Assembly: GCA_017507325.1 (NCBI GenBank)
Contig: JAFWBD010000026.1
Location: 1-33,364 of the forward strand
DNA from: Clostridia bacterium
GTDB taxonomy: Bacteria; Bacillota; Clostridia; Oscillospirales; SIG627
DNA length: 33,364 bases
Direction of reading: 5' to 3'
In this document: positions 7,618 through 15,927 of the stretch, piece by piece
Layout of the letters: each line of letters opens with the position of its first letter
How positions within the stretch are numbered: the stretch's first letter is position 1
Program-made: the position numbers and the translations under genes
Notes under the pieces: generated by a model
Databases searched by the model: none
The model's input: the letters and a program-made list of their open reading frames with translations, nothing else
What the model was told of the DNA's origin: nothing

Positions 7618-8523
7618 TCACGGAGTATCTTTTGAGGGATAGATCACGCGGAGTCTTTCGTGAAGATTGCGGATACGGGCACAGCGGTGCTTCCCCGCAA
7701 ATTCTCCGTCCAAACACCAAGGGATCTCCTCCTCGCATTCGAAAACAATTTTCTTGCCCCGAAGGAACAAAACGCTCTTGTTTTCAAATTCCCCGCTCAA
7801 AAGCTCGCGGGATAAATGGGCAACGTCCTCTGCGCTTTTCGGGTTGCGAACCAGAATCACCTCGTGATTCCCGTCCGTTAAATCCACCAGATTCTTTTTC
7901 AGCTTCATCACACCGCCGATGGAAAAGGAATTGAAGGCCGCCCCGAAGAGAAATTCATCCTCAAAGCAATCACCGTCAAGATCCACCCGCATCCGATAAG
8001 CCCGCAGGTCCTTCACCTTTCCGATGGCCTCGGCAATGTAGGCCATATGGCCGAACACGTGCTTCAGCTTTTGATCCGTGGAATAGGACACGTCGGTAAA
8101 GGCTCCGAAGGAGGCAATATAGGTAAAATAGCGGTTTCGGTTAAAGGAGCCGAAATCCAGAAAACGGCCGGGGGTATGGGCGATCAGCTCCGCCGCCTTC
8201 ACCAAGTTCTTCGGAATGGCAATGCTGCCCGCCAGATCATTGGTGGTGCCTGCGGGCAAAAACCCGACGCTTCCGCCGAAATGACCCCGCAAAGCCCCGC
8301 TGACCGCCTCGTTAAAGGTTCCGTCACCGCCGCAGGCCACCACAAGATCGAAGCGCCCCGCATTTTCATACACCGTTCTGGCTCCGTCCCGAGGACCGCT
8401 TGTCACGTGAACCTCAAGGGAAAAGCCCGCCTCGCAGAAGATGCGGCAAACGTTTAAAAACTCGTTTTTCACCCGCATGGTGCCGGAGGTGGGATTGACG
8501 ATCAGGAGCATTCTTTCCTTCAT
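7618..8523 (-). CDS. Diacylglycerol kinase family lipid kinase (YegS/DgkB/BmrU-like)
   Basis: A 301-residue protein with the DAGK catalytic-domain landmarks: IVNPTSG near the N-terminus (8-14), the nucleotide-binding VACGGDGTFNE (62-72) and LPAGTTNDLA (89-98). A C-terminal beta-rich half ends in WCLDGE, as in soluble lipid kinases of Gram-positive bacteria. These phosphorylate diacylglycerol or another lipid and recycle it into phospholipid synthesis. No membrane segment is visible, so the protein is probably peripheral. The start at 8523 has a GAGG-type site close upstream and GGAGGG further away. It lies between the HPr-like gene and pckA on the same strand. The exact lipid substrate cannot be told from the sequence. 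Confidence 0.93.
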   Translation of the reverse strand: MKERMLLIVNPTSGTMRVKNEFLNVCRIFCEAGFSLEVHVTSGPRDGARTVYENAGRFDLVVACGGDGTFNEAVSGALRGHFGGSVGFLPAGTTNDLAGSIAIPKNLVKAAELIAHTPGRFLDFGSFNRNRYFTYIASFGAFTDVSYSTDQKLKHVFGHMAYIAEAIGKVKDLRAYRMRVDLDGDCFEDEFLFGAAFNSFSIGGVMKLKKNLVDLTDGNHEVILVRNPKSAEDVAHLSRELLSGEFENKSVLFLRGKKIVFECEEEIPWCLDGEFAGKHRCARIRNLHERLRVIYPSKDTP

Positions 8524-8575
8524 ACAGCCTCTTGTCTACCCTCCAAAATGCGCGCTCGGTTTCATTTCTCGGTGC

Positions 8576-8806
8576 TTATTTCACCAAAAAGGCTTCTACC
8601 TTCTTTTCAAAATCCGCGGTATTCTCACCGTGAACGGTCATCTGAATGGGATTCATCAGATCCAGGGAGAAAATACCCATAATGGATTTGGCATCCACCA
8701 CGTAACGGCCGCTGGCCAGATCCACGTCATACTCGCAAGAAGTCACTGCATTGACAAAGTTGCGAACGTCTTCAATGGTTGAGAGCTTAATGGTATATTC
8801 TTTCAT
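8576..8806 (-). CDS. HPr-family protein lacking the active-site histidine
   Basis: A 76-residue protein. The start at 8806 is fixed by AAAGGAGGT 7 nt upstream; a longer frame that opens further upstream crosses the promoter. The fold signature is the DAKSIMGIFSLDL segment (about 38-50), which matches the second half of HPr (Ser46 region, KSIMG). The N-terminal segment that in true HPr carries GLHARPA reads STIEDVRNFVN, with no His15. It therefore cannot accept phosphate from PEP in the usual way, while Ser41 in KSIMG, equivalent to the HPr kinase target, is retained. Similar histidine-free HPr relatives are, from memory, common in Clostridia with unknown function; a regulatory role is inferred. 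Confidence 0.85.
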   Translation of the reverse strand: MKEYTIKLSTIEDVRNFVNAVTSCEYDVDLASGRYVVDAKSIMGIFSLDLMNPIQMTVHGENTADFEKKVEAFLVK

Positions 8807-8867
8807 TTTCAATACCTCCTTTGAAAGAACAAATCGGCTTTGGGAAAAATCCTTCCCCTTATCTCGT

Positions 8868-8896
8868 ATTATATCCATTCTCCCCCCCGAAGTCAA
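8868..8896 (-). promoter_or_regulatory. Sigma-A-type promoter of the HPr-like / lipid kinase / pckA genes
   Basis: On the minus strand TTGACT (8896-8891), a 17-bp spacer and a perfect TATAAT (8873-8868) lie about 60 nt before the HPr-like start. It is oriented away from the flavoprotein operon promoter on the other strand. Confidence 0.75.
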
Positions 8897-8945
8897 GGCG
8901 TGACGGGCACTTTTGGGGAAAAAAACAAAAAATATCAAAAATTTC

Positions 8946-8974
8946 TTGCAATACCGATCATTTTGAGGTAGAAT
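8946..8974 (+). promoter_or_regulatory. Sigma-A-type promoter of the flavoprotein-proS-nad operon
   Basis: TTGCAA (8946-8951), a 17-bp spacer and TAGAAT (8969-8974) lie about 32 nt before the start at 9007. It is the only good promoter I see for the six co-directional genes that follow, which have gaps of at most about 50 nt. Confidence 0.65.
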
Positions 8975-9006
8975 AGAGTGATATTTTATACCAAGGGTAC
9001 TTTTGT

Positions 9007-10245
9007 ATGTTAAACGTCGCCATCATCGGAGCGGGCGCGGCGGGTCTGATGGCAGCCTGCGCCGCCGGCGAGAGCGGGAACGCCGCTGTGACGCTCTTTG
9101 AAAAAAATTCCTATTGCGGCAAGAAAATCGGGATCACGGGCAAGGGTCGGTGCAACGTCACCAACACCGCCTCCGTGGAGGAAATGCTTCGCTTCATCCC
9201 CCGCGGCTCCAAGTTTCTTCTTTCCGCTCTTCATACCTTTCCTCCCGAGGAGCTGCGCCGTTTTTTCGAGGATTGCGGCGTCCCCTTGAAAACCGAGCGG
9301 GGCGGGCGGGTCTTTCCCGTCTCCGACAAGGCGGCAGACGTTGCCTCCGCCTTGACCCGCAAGGCTCTTTCCTTCCCCACCGTTTCCTTGAAAAAAGAGG
9401 CGGTTCTTTCCGTAGAAGGGTCGGAGGGTGCCTTTCGCATCCGCACCCCCCGATCGGAATACGGCTTTGACCGCGTGCTCATCGCCACGGGCGGCGCCTC
9501 TTACCCCGCAACGGGCTCCGACGGGGACGGCTACTTATTTGCCGAGCGGCTCGGTCATCGCATCGTTCCTCTGCGCCCCTCTCTGATCCCCCTTCTCACT
9601 CGGGAAAAATTCCCGGCGGAATGCATGGGTCTTTCTCTGAAAAACACCGCCCTTCGCGTGGAAACCGAGGGAGGCAAGCGGGTTTATGAGGATTTCGGGG
9701 AAATGCTGTTTTGCCACTTCGGGGTCTCAGGCCCCATGATCCTCTCCGCCTCCGCTTATCTGGATTTCGATCGGGAGAAGCAGTACCGCCTGTATTTGGA
9801 TCTCAAGCCCGCCCTGTCGGAGGAGGAATTGGATAAACGCATTCTCTCGGATTTTTCGGAAAACATCAACCGCGATCTGGTTAACGCCGTTTCCCGTCTG
9901 TATCCGCAAAAAATGATCCGCCCCCTGTTAAAGAGCGCGGGGCTGGACGAGCGAAAAAAGGTTCATCTCATCACCCGTGCCGAGCGGCTCCGCCTGGTGC
10001 GGCTGACCAAGGAGCTTTCCTTGACCGCAGTGGGCTTTGCGCCCCTTGAGGGTGCCATCATCACCCGCGGCGGAGTGGATCTGAAGGAGATCTCCCCCAA
10101 AACGATGGAATCCCGCTTGGTAAAGGGGCTGTATTTTGCGGGAGAAGTGCTGGATGCGGACGCCCTCACCGGGGGCTTCAATTTGCAAATCGCCTTTTCC
10201 ACCGGTTATCTTGCGGGAAAAAGCATCTCTCAGGAGGTATTATGA
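9007..10245 (+). CDS. FAD-dependent oxidoreductase of the HI0933/YhiN/BaiN family
   Basis: A 412-residue flavoprotein. The N-terminus has the dinucleotide-binding GAGAAGLMAA (8-17), followed by the family hallmark GKKIGITGKGRCNVTN (about 38-53). Further motifs are LIATGGASYPATGSDGDGY, CHFGVSGPMIL and the C-terminal GLYFAGEVLDADALTGGFNLQIAFSTG, which closes the FAD site. The length is typical. Members are widespread and mostly uncharacterised; the BaiN name comes from a bile-acid study, and no bile-acid role can be claimed here. The ribosome site is weak (AAGGG about 11 nt upstream). The stop overlaps the next start by 4 nt (ATGA), so the two are translationally coupled. Confidence 0.93.
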   Translation: MLNVAIIGAGAAGLMAACAAGESGNAAVTLFEKNSYCGKKIGITGKGRCNVTNTASVEEMLRFIPRGSKFLLSALHTFPPEELRRFFEDCGVPLKTERGGRVFPVSDKAADVASALTRKALSFPTVSLKKEAVLSVEGSEGAFRIRTPRSEYGFDRVLIATGGASYPATGSDGDGYLFAERLGHRIVPLRPSLIPLLTREKFPAECMGLSLKNTALRVETEGGKRVYEDFGEMLFCHFGVSGPMILSASAYLDFDREKQYRLYLDLKPALSEEELDKRILSDFSENINRDLVNAVSRLYPQKMIRPLLKSAGLDERKKVHLITRAERLRLVRLTKELSLTAVGFAPLEGAIITRGGVDLKEISPKTMESRLVKGLYFAGEVLDADALTGGFNLQIAFSTGYLAGKSISQEVL

Positions 10246-10931
10246 CAGAACAACAGGATACGAAAAAAGCCTCTCTTTCCTATCGGCTCCGCTTTGAGAA
10301 AAAGGGCCCCATCCGTCTGATCTCCCATTTGGATCTGACCCGCGCCTTTCACCGCGCCTTCATTCGAGCCTCTCTTCCGCTGAAATTCAGCGAGGGCTTT
10401 TCTCCTCACCCGAAATTCTCCTTTGCCCTTCCCCTTTCCGTGGGAACGGAGAGCGAAACGGAATTGGCCGATTTTTCTCTGCAGGGCGACTCTCTCCCAC
10501 CGTCGGAGGAAATTCTCTCCCGCCTGCAGGCACAAATGCCCGACGGGATCCGTCTTTTATCCATCGGGCCGCAGGAGGGCAAGTTTTCCGAAATTGCTTT
10601 CGCCTCCTATCGGGTTCTTCTCCCCGAGGCCAAAAGCTCGCAGATCTTTGCGGCGGAAAAGTGTCTGGCAGGGCCTTTGACGGTGCAAAAGAAGAATAAA
10701 AAAGGGAAATGGGTGGAAAAGGACCTTTCCCCCGGGATCCATTCCTTAAAATTTGTTCCCTCCGAGGAGGGCGGTGTGGTGCTGGAGGCTTATCTTTCCG
10801 TCAGCGCCGAGCTCTACACCAAGCCCGAGGCGATCCTCGGCATCCTCTCGGAGCGTTTGCCCGAATTTTCCGTCAAGGGAAAGCGCATTTTGCGCACGGG
10901 CATTTTCCGAAGCGACCTTGTCGCCTTTTAA
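10242..10931 (+). CDS. DUF2344 / TIGR03936 family radical-SAM-associated protein
   Basis: A 229-residue protein starting in the ATGA overlap with the flavoprotein, with CAGGAGG just upstream. The opening YRLRFEKKGPIRLISHLDLTRAFHRAFIRA and the following FSEGFSPHPKFSFALPLSVGTESETE are characteristic of DUF2344. This domain is normally found fused to, or next to, a TIGR03960-type radical SAM protein and near ribosomal protein or RNase G genes, which suggests an RNA or ribosome-related modification role. Here no radical SAM partner is adjacent; the neighbours are a flavoprotein and proS. There is no signal peptide or membrane segment. The family call is firm and the function is unknown. Confidence 0.88.
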   Translation: MTEQQDTKKASLSYRLRFEKKGPIRLISHLDLTRAFHRAFIRASLPLKFSEGFSPHPKFSFALPLSVGTESETELADFSLQGDSLPPSEEILSRLQAQMPDGIRLLSIGPQEGKFSEIAFASYRVLLPEAKSSQIFAAEKCLAGPLTVQKKNKKGKWVEKDLSPGIHSLKFVPSEEGGVVLEAYLSVSAELYTKPEAILGILSERLPEFSVKGKRILRTGIFRSDLVAF

Positions 10932-10981
10932 AAAACGAAACCGAAGCGGTTTTCACCAACGATTGAAAGGAAATAAAAGAA

Positions 10982-12430
10982 ATGGCAAACAAAGAAAAGA
11001 ACGGACTTTTGGATGAAATCACCCCGATGGATGTGGACTTTGCCAAATGGTATACCGATATTTGCAAGAAAGCGGAATTGGTGGAATACACCAGCGTAAA
11101 GGGCTGTATGGTCATCCGCCCCTACGGCTACGCCATCTGGGAGCACATTCAGCGCCTTCTGGACGGCTATTTTAAGCAAACGGGACACGAAAACGTATGT
11201 ATGCCTATGTTCATTCCCGAATCCCTTCTCCAGAAAGAGAAGGATCACGTGGCGGGCTTTGCCCCCGAGGTGGCTTGGGTCACCCACGGCGGAAGCGAAA
11301 AATTGGAGGACCGTCTCTGCGTTCGTCCCACCTCCGAAACCCTCTTCTGCGAGCATTACGCCAACATCGTTCATTCCTACCGCGATCTGCCCAAGCTCTA
11401 CAACCAGTGGGTCAGCGTGGTTCGTTGGGAGAAGACCACCCGTCCCTTCCTGCGCTCCCGTGAATTTTTGTGGCAGGAGGGTCATACCATTCACGAAAGC
11501 GCCGCCGAGGCCATTGCCGAAACCGAGCAGATGCTGAATATTTACGCCTCCTTCTGCGAAAACGATCTTGCCATTCCCGTGGTAAAGGGCAAGAAGACCG
11601 AGAGCGATAAGTTTGCGGGAGCGGAGGCCACCTACGCCATCGAAGCGCTGATGCACGACGGAAAGGCCCTCCAGGCGGGAACCTCTCACTACTTCGGAGA
11701 CGGCTTTGCCCGTGCCTTTGATATTTTGTACACCTCCCGCGAGAACAAGAAGGAATATCCCTTCCAGACCTCCTGGGGCGTTACCACCCGTTTGATCGGC
11801 GCCATCATTATGACCCACGGCGATAACAAGGGTCTGGTGCTCCCCCCCAACGTAGCCCCCATTCAGGCCGTCATCGTTCCCATCGCCCAGCACAAGGCGG
11901 GCGTTTTGGAAAAGGCAGGCGAGCTGGCGGAAAAGCTTCGCCCCTCCTTCCGCATCAAGATGGACGATTCCGACAATTCCCCCGGATGGAAGTTTGCCGA
12001 ATATGAAATGAAGGGTGTTCCCGTCCGCATTGAGATCGGCCCCCGCGACATTGAAAACGGCGTTTGCGTTCTGGTGCTCCGCCACAACGGCGAAAAGCGC
12101 ATCGTGAAAACGGAGGATCTGGAGACCGAATTGCAAAAGGCGCTTACGGACGTGAATGCAGGGCTCTACCAAAGAGCACTGGAAAACCGCGAAAAGCGCA
12201 CCTATACCTGTCTGACCACCGACGAGATCAACAAAGCGCTGGAGGAAAACGGCCCCGGCTTTGTCCGTGCCCTGTGGTGCGGTGATGAGGCCTGCGAGGA
12301 TAAGGTCAAGGAATTAACCGGCGTGGGAAGCCGCTGTATGCCCTTGGATGAGCAGGAAAACGTCGAAGGCGTTTGCGTTTGCTGCGGCAAAAAGGCCAAG
12401 CACACGGTTTTGTGGGGCATTGCCTACTGA
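10982..12430 (+). CDS. proS: Proline--tRNA ligase, archaeal/eukaryotic-type (ProS type 3)
   Basis: A 482-residue class II aminoacyl-tRNA synthetase that charges tRNA-Pro. Visible landmarks are [21 protein letters not shown], motif 2 with [14 protein letters not shown] and [21 protein letters not shown], and motif 3 in the [20 protein letters not shown] region. The C-terminal domain has paired cysteines (WCGDEAC, then CVCCGK) and ends in WGIAY. The length and the terminal zinc-type domain identify the short eukaryote-like form, without the YbaK-like editing insertion of the bacterial long form. Start: GAAAGGAA about 9 nt upstream. It sits 50 nt after the DUF2344 gene and 15 nt before nadA, probably in one transcript. 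No T-box leader precedes it. Confidence 0.97.
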   Translation: MANKEKNGLLDEITPMDVDFAKWYTDICKKAELVEYTSVKGCMVIRPYGYAIWEHIQRLLDGYFKQTGHENVCMPMFIPESLLQKEKDHVAGFAPEVAWVTHGGSEKLEDRLCVRPTSETLFCEHYANIVHSYRDLPKLYNQWVSVVRWEKTTRPFLRSREFLWQEGHTIHESAAEAIAETEQMLNIYASFCENDLAIPVVKGKKTESDKFAGAEATYAIEALMHDGKALQAGTSHYFGDGFARAFDILYTSRENKKEYPFQTSWGVTTRLIGAIIMTHGDNKGLVLPPNVAPIQAVIVPIAQHKAGVLEKAGELAEKLRPSFRIKMDDSDNSPGWKFAEYEMKGVPVRIEIGPRDIENGVCVLVLRHNGEKRIVKTEDLETELQKALTDVNAGLYQRALENREKRTYTCLTTDEINKALEENGPGFVRALWCGDEACEDKVKELTGVGSRCMPLDEQENVEGVCVCCGKKAKHTVLWGIAY

Positions 12431-12445
12431 TCGGAGGAAGAAGGA

Positions 12446-13339
12446 ATGAAGGATGCTGTTTTAAAGCTGAAAAAAGAAAAAAATGCGTTGATCCTGGCCC
12501 ATTACTACGCACCCTTGGAGATCTGGGAGCTGGCGGATTTCGTGGGAGACAGTCTGGAGCTTTCCCGCAAGGCCGCCGCCGCCAAGGAGGATCTCATCGT
12601 ATTTTGCGGGGTTCGCTTTATGGCGGAATCCGCAAAGCTTCTGAACCCCACGAAAAAAGTCCTGCTTCCCGTGGCGGATGCGGGCTGTCCCATGGCGGAT
12701 ATGATCACCGCCGAAAAGCTTGCCGAATTGAAGAAATTGCACCCTGAGGCCGCCGTGGTTTGCTACGTGAATTCCTCGGCCGCCGTCAAGGCTCTGAGCG
12801 ATATTTGCTGTACCTCCTCCAATGCGGTCAAGGTGGTGTCCTCTCTGGAAGCGGACGAGATCATTTTCGTGCCCGATCGGAATTTGGGCGCTCACGTAGC
12901 AAAACACAATCCCCAAAAGAAGTTTCATTTCATCGATGGGTATTGCCCCATTCACAACGCCTGCACCGTAAAGGATCTGGAGAAGGCCAAAGCCCTCCAC
13001 CCCAAGGCGCTGGTGGCCTGTCACCCCGAATGCGGAGAAGGGGCTCCCGCCCTTTCGGATTACGTGGGCTCCACCACGGGAATTCTGGATTTTTGCCGAA
13101 AAAGCGAAGGAAAGGAATTCATCATCGCCACGGAGCTTGAGATCGTTCTGGCTCTGCAAAAGGAGCTTCCCGAAAAAACCTTTTATCCCGCCAAGGAAGG
13201 CTTTTTGTGCGAGGATATGAAAAAGAATACCGTCAAGGCCCTCTTTGATGCCCTGAAGGAGGAAACGGGCGAGATCCTCCTTCCCCCCGAGGTGTTAACC
13301 TCTGCGGCAAGAGCCTTGGAACGAATGATCAATCTGTAA
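12446..13339 (+). CDS. nadA: Quinolinate synthase (4Fe-4S)
   Basis: A 297-residue enzyme that condenses iminoaspartate with dihydroxyacetone phosphate to quinolinate, the second step of NAD synthesis from aspartate. The sequence has ILAHYYAP near the N-terminus, FCGVRFMAESAKLL (53-66), ADAGCPMADM with Cys81, GYCPIHN with Cys167, HPEC, YVGSTTGI and FLCEDMKKNT with Cys256. Cys81, Cys167 and Cys256 are the expected three ligands of the [4Fe-4S] cluster. The length matches the compact form. GGAGGAAGAAGGA precedes the start. It is first of a nadA-nadB-nadC run with gaps of only about 12 nt. An oxygen-sensitive cluster suits an anaerobe. Confidence 0.97.
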   Translation: MKDAVLKLKKEKNALILAHYYAPLEIWELADFVGDSLELSRKAAAAKEDLIVFCGVRFMAESAKLLNPTKKVLLPVADAGCPMADMITAEKLAELKKLHPEAAVVCYVNSSAAVKALSDICCTSSNAVKVVSSLEADEIIFVPDRNLGAHVAKHNPQKKFHFIDGYCPIHNACTVKDLEKAKALHPKALVACHPECGEGAPALSDYVGSTTGILDFCRKSEGKEFIIATELEIVLALQKELPEKTFYPAKEGFLCEDMKKNTVKALFDALKEETGEILLPPEVLTSAARALERMINL

Positions 13340-13351
13340 CGGAGTAAAACA

Positions 13352-14905
13352 ATGCGAAGATATTTATATTCGGATATGCAGAACCTTGCTTCTCTCCCCA
13401 CCCAAGCCTTTGACGTCGTGGTGGTGGGAAGCGGAATTGCCGGTCTCTACGCCGCCTTGAATCTGGATTCAGACCTGAAGGTTGCCATTCTGACCAAATC
13501 CGAGCTGAAGGACTCCAATTCCTGGCAAGCCCAGGGCGGCATTGCCGCCGTTCTCACCGATGAGGATTGCTTTCAGCTTCATTTCGAGGATACCGTCACC
13601 GCAGGAGCCGGCCTTTGCAAGGAGGAGGCGGTTCGCGTCCTCGTGGAGGAGGGCCCCGAAAACATCCACATTTTAGAGGATTGGGAGGTTCCCTTCGATT
13701 ACAACGAATCGGGCCGATTGATCCTCGGCCGCGAGGGCGGCCACCGCTTGCGCCGCATTGCCCACTGCGACGGTGACGCTACGGGACGGGAAACCACCAA
13801 GCGTCTGGGCGAGATCGTGATGACCCGCGAAAACATCACCCCCTTCTTCCGTCATCAGATGACGGATATCGTCACCGATGAGAAGGGCGTTTGCGGTGTC
13901 GTGGTCTACGACGAAAAGAGCCGTGCCTGGAGCTATTTTGCCTCCCGCCACGTGATTTTGGCCACAGGCGGCATCGGCCAGCTTTATACCCATACCACCA
14001 ACCCCCGCGGTGCCGTGGGCGACGGAATGGCCGCGGCCTTCCGCGCAGGTGCCAAGCCCGAGAATATGGAAATGGTTCAGTTCCACCCCACCACGCTGAT
14101 GTCGGGGGAAATGGAAGGCAGGCTCTTTCTCATTTCCGAGGCCGTTCGGGGAGAGGGCGCCATTCTCCGTAACGGCAGAGGGGAAAACTTTATGCAAGGA
14201 AAGCACCCCATGGCCGACCTTGCCCCCAGAGACATTGTCACCCGCAACATTTTAAAGGAATTGCGTCGAACGGGAGAGGACCGTGCCTGGCTGGATTGCT
14301 CCAATATGACACGGGAATTTTTCTTCCGCCGTTTTCCCAATATTTCCGCTCAGTGCCAAAAAATGGGCATTGAATTGACCTCCGATTTCATCCCCATCCA
14401 CCCCGCTCAGCACTATTTTATGGGCGGCGTGGCCACCGATCTTTTCGGTGAAACCTCGGTCCCCGGGCTGTTTGCCTGCGGCGAGGTCAGCTGCACGGGG
14501 GTTCACGGTGCCAACCGCCTGGCCTCCAATTCCATGCTGGAATGTCTGGTCTTCGGCCGCCGCTGTGCCATCAGCATCAATCGCTTGGCCAAGGAAAGCG
14601 CCTCCCCCACCCCTCCCGCCGTATCGGGAGAGACCGCCTTTTTAAAACCCTCCCCCGAGGAGAAGCGGAGCGACCGTATGAAATTGCGAAAAGCTCTGTC
14701 CCACGCCTTCGGTGCGGTGCGGAAAACGGAGCAAATGCAGTACGGGCTGGAAACCATCACCGCCTTGGCCGAAAAATACGATCGCGTGGTCTGTGAGGAT
14801 CCCAGCACCGTGGAAATGTGCAATATGACCGTGGTGGCGCTGGAGATCGCCAAGGCCGCCGTCGCAAGAAAGGAGAGCATCGGCTCTCACTACGTTGAAG
14901 ATTAA
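13352..14905 (+). CDS. nadB: L-aspartate oxidase
   Basis: A 517-residue flavoenzyme that oxidises L-aspartate to iminoaspartate and passes it to NadA. It belongs to the succinate dehydrogenase/fumarate reductase flavoprotein family. Motifs are VVVGSGIAGLYAAL (23-36), SNSWQAQGGIAAV, HRLRRIAHCDGDATGR, LATGGIGQLYTHTTNPRGAVGDG, MVQFHPT, APRDIVTRNI and the C-terminal FAD closure GLFACGEVSCTGVHGANRLASNSMLE. The C-terminal helical domain is present and normal in length. In anaerobes of this group fumarate, rather than oxygen, is the likely electron acceptor; that is inference from the lifestyle. Start: ACGGAG about 8 nt upstream. Confidence 0.96.
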   Translation: MRRYLYSDMQNLASLPTQAFDVVVVGSGIAGLYAALNLDSDLKVAILTKSELKDSNSWQAQGGIAAVLTDEDCFQLHFEDTVTAGAGLCKEEAVRVLVEEGPENIHILEDWEVPFDYNESGRLILGREGGHRLRRIAHCDGDATGRETTKRLGEIVMTRENITPFFRHQMTDIVTDEKGVCGVVVYDEKSRAWSYFASRHVILATGGIGQLYTHTTNPRGAVGDGMAAAFRAGAKPENMEMVQFHPTTLMSGEMEGRLFLISEAVRGEGAILRNGRGENFMQGKHPMADLAPRDIVTRNILKELRRTGEDRAWLDCSNMTREFFFRRFPNISAQCQKMGIELTSDFIPIHPAQHYFMGGVATDLFGETSVPGLFACGEVSCTGVHGANRLASNSMLECLVFGRRCAISINRLAKESASPTPPAVSGETAFLKPSPEEKRSDRMKLRKALSHAFGAVRKTEQMQYGLETITALAEKYDRVVCEDPSTVEMCNMTVVALEIAKAAVARKESIGSHYVED

Positions 14906-14917
14906 AAGGAGTCAACC

Positions 14918-15751
14918 ATGCTGGATCTGAATTTAAACGACCTGATCGCCCGCTCCCTCAAGGAGGACATCGGCACGGGCGATATCACCACAAATTCCAC
15001 CATTCCCGCCGATAAAACCATTACGGGTCGCTTTCTGGCCAAGGAAAACGGCATCCTTTGCGGAATGGAGGTGGCCGGAGCCGTCTTCGCCTTCGTGGAT
15101 CCTTCCATTGAACTCGTTTGGATGAAAAAGGACGGCGAGGCCATCGAAAAGGGCGAGGTGATCGCCACCGTATCCGGAAACGCCCGCTCCATTCTGACGG
15201 GAGAGCGCCTGGCGCTGAATCTTTTGCAGCATATGTCGGGCATTGCCACCCGCACCCACGAGGCAGTGGAAAAGGTAGCGGGAAGCCGCGCCAGAATTGC
15301 CGATACCCGAAAGACCACCCCCGGTCTGCGCGTGCTGGAAAAATACGCGGTCAAATGCGGCGGCGGCTCCAATCACCGCTTCAATCTGGCCGACGGCGTT
15401 TTGATCAAGGACAACCATATTGAGGCCGCAGGCAGCATCACCAAGGCTGTGGAAATGGCCAGAAGCAACATCCCCCACACCCTGAAGATCGAGGTGGAGG
15501 TGGAGACCTTCCCTCAACTTGAGGAGGCCTTGGCGGCCGGTGCCGATATCATTATGCTGGATAATATGAATTGTGCCGATATGACAAAGGCCGTCGAGAT
15601 CGTGGCGGGCCGTGCCCTTACCGAGGCCAGCGGCAATATGGGCGAAAAGGATTTGGCCGAGGTGGCAAGAACCGGTGTGGATATCATTTCCATCGGTGCG
15701 CTGACCCATTCCGTCAAGGCGCTGGATATCAGCCTGAAATTCAAGTTTTAA
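14918..15751 (+). CDS. nadC: Nicotinate-nucleotide diphosphorylase (carboxylating)
   Basis: A 277-residue quinolinate phosphoribosyltransferase that turns quinolinate and PRPP into nicotinate mononucleotide and CO2, completing the aspartate branch begun by NadB and NadA. Motifs are EDIGTGDITT, GERLALNLLQHMSGIATRT, ADTRKTTPGLRVLEKYAVKCGGGSNHRFNLADGVLIKDNH, LKIEVEVE and a C-terminal ISIGALTHSVKALDISLKF. The length is typical. The ribosome site AAAAGGAG is about 8 nt upstream. It is last in the operon and is followed by a strong terminator. I see no NiaR-type operator in front of the nad genes. Confidence 0.97.
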   Translation: MLDLNLNDLIARSLKEDIGTGDITTNSTIPADKTITGRFLAKENGILCGMEVAGAVFAFVDPSIELVWMKKDGEAIEKGEVIATVSGNARSILTGERLALNLLQHMSGIATRTHEAVEKVAGSRARIADTRKTTPGLRVLEKYAVKCGGGSNHRFNLADGVLIKDNHIEAAGSITKAVEMARSNIPHTLKIEVEVETFPQLEEALAAGADIIMLDNMNCADMTKAVEIVAGRALTEASGNMGEKDLAEVARTGVDIISIGALTHSVKALDISLKFKF

Positions 15752-15766
15752 GCCCGCGATCAATAC

Positions 15767-15829
15767 AAAAAAGTCCCCGCAGGATTCTGCTCCGTCGGCG
15801 CAGATTTTCCTTTGAGCGGGGACTTTTTT
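15767..15829. terminator. Shared bidirectional terminator between nadC and spoVM
   Basis: AAAAAAGTCCCCGC (15767-15780) pairs with GCGGGGACTTTTTT (15816-15829) as a perfect 14-bp stem enclosing a 35-nt loop. Because an A-run precedes and a T-run follows, it can act for the plus-strand nad operon and for the minus-strand spoVM pair. Confidence 0.9.
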
Positions 15830-15835
15830 ATTTTT

Positions 15836-15907
15836 CTATTTTCCGCGGAACAGCGTTTTTAAAATGCCTCTGAGGATCCGCGGAGATTTCAGAACGTAAA
15901 TTTTCAC
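15836..15907 (-). CDS. spoVM: Stage V sporulation protein M (SpoVM), 23 residues, GTG start
   Basis: A tiny gene. On the minus strand AAAGGAGG is followed after 7 nt by GTG and 23 codons to TAG. The product begins MKIYVLKSPRIL and continues RGILKTLFRGK. It shares M1, K2, Y4, K7, P9, L12, G14 and I15 with Bacillus SpoVM (MKFYTIKLPKFLGGIV). SpoVM is an amphipathic helix that recognises the curved forespore membrane and anchors the SpoIVA coat basement layer; Pro9 is important for this and is conserved here. It lies 20 nt after a small membrane-protein gene on the same strand and ends at the shared terminator. The sequence match plus perfect translation signals make this solid despite the size. 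Confidence 0.88.
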   Translation of the reverse strand: MKIYVLKSPRILRGILKTLFRGK

Positions 15908-15927
15908 GGCTTCTCCTCCTTTCCCGA

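Noticed and set aside
7608..7623. CRP-like dyad TGTGATCCGATCACG
   Set aside because: It overlaps the lipid kinase stop codon, has no promoter in register for pckA that I can see, and CRP-type control of this style is not expected in Clostridia. Probably chance.
10928..12172. Long minus-strand frame opposite proS
   Set aside because: Shadow of proS. The real gene has complete class II synthetase motifs and an operon position on the plus strand. The same applies to long minus-strand frames opposite nadC, the Wzy/Wzx genes, the GT4 gene, pheST and the M20 gene.
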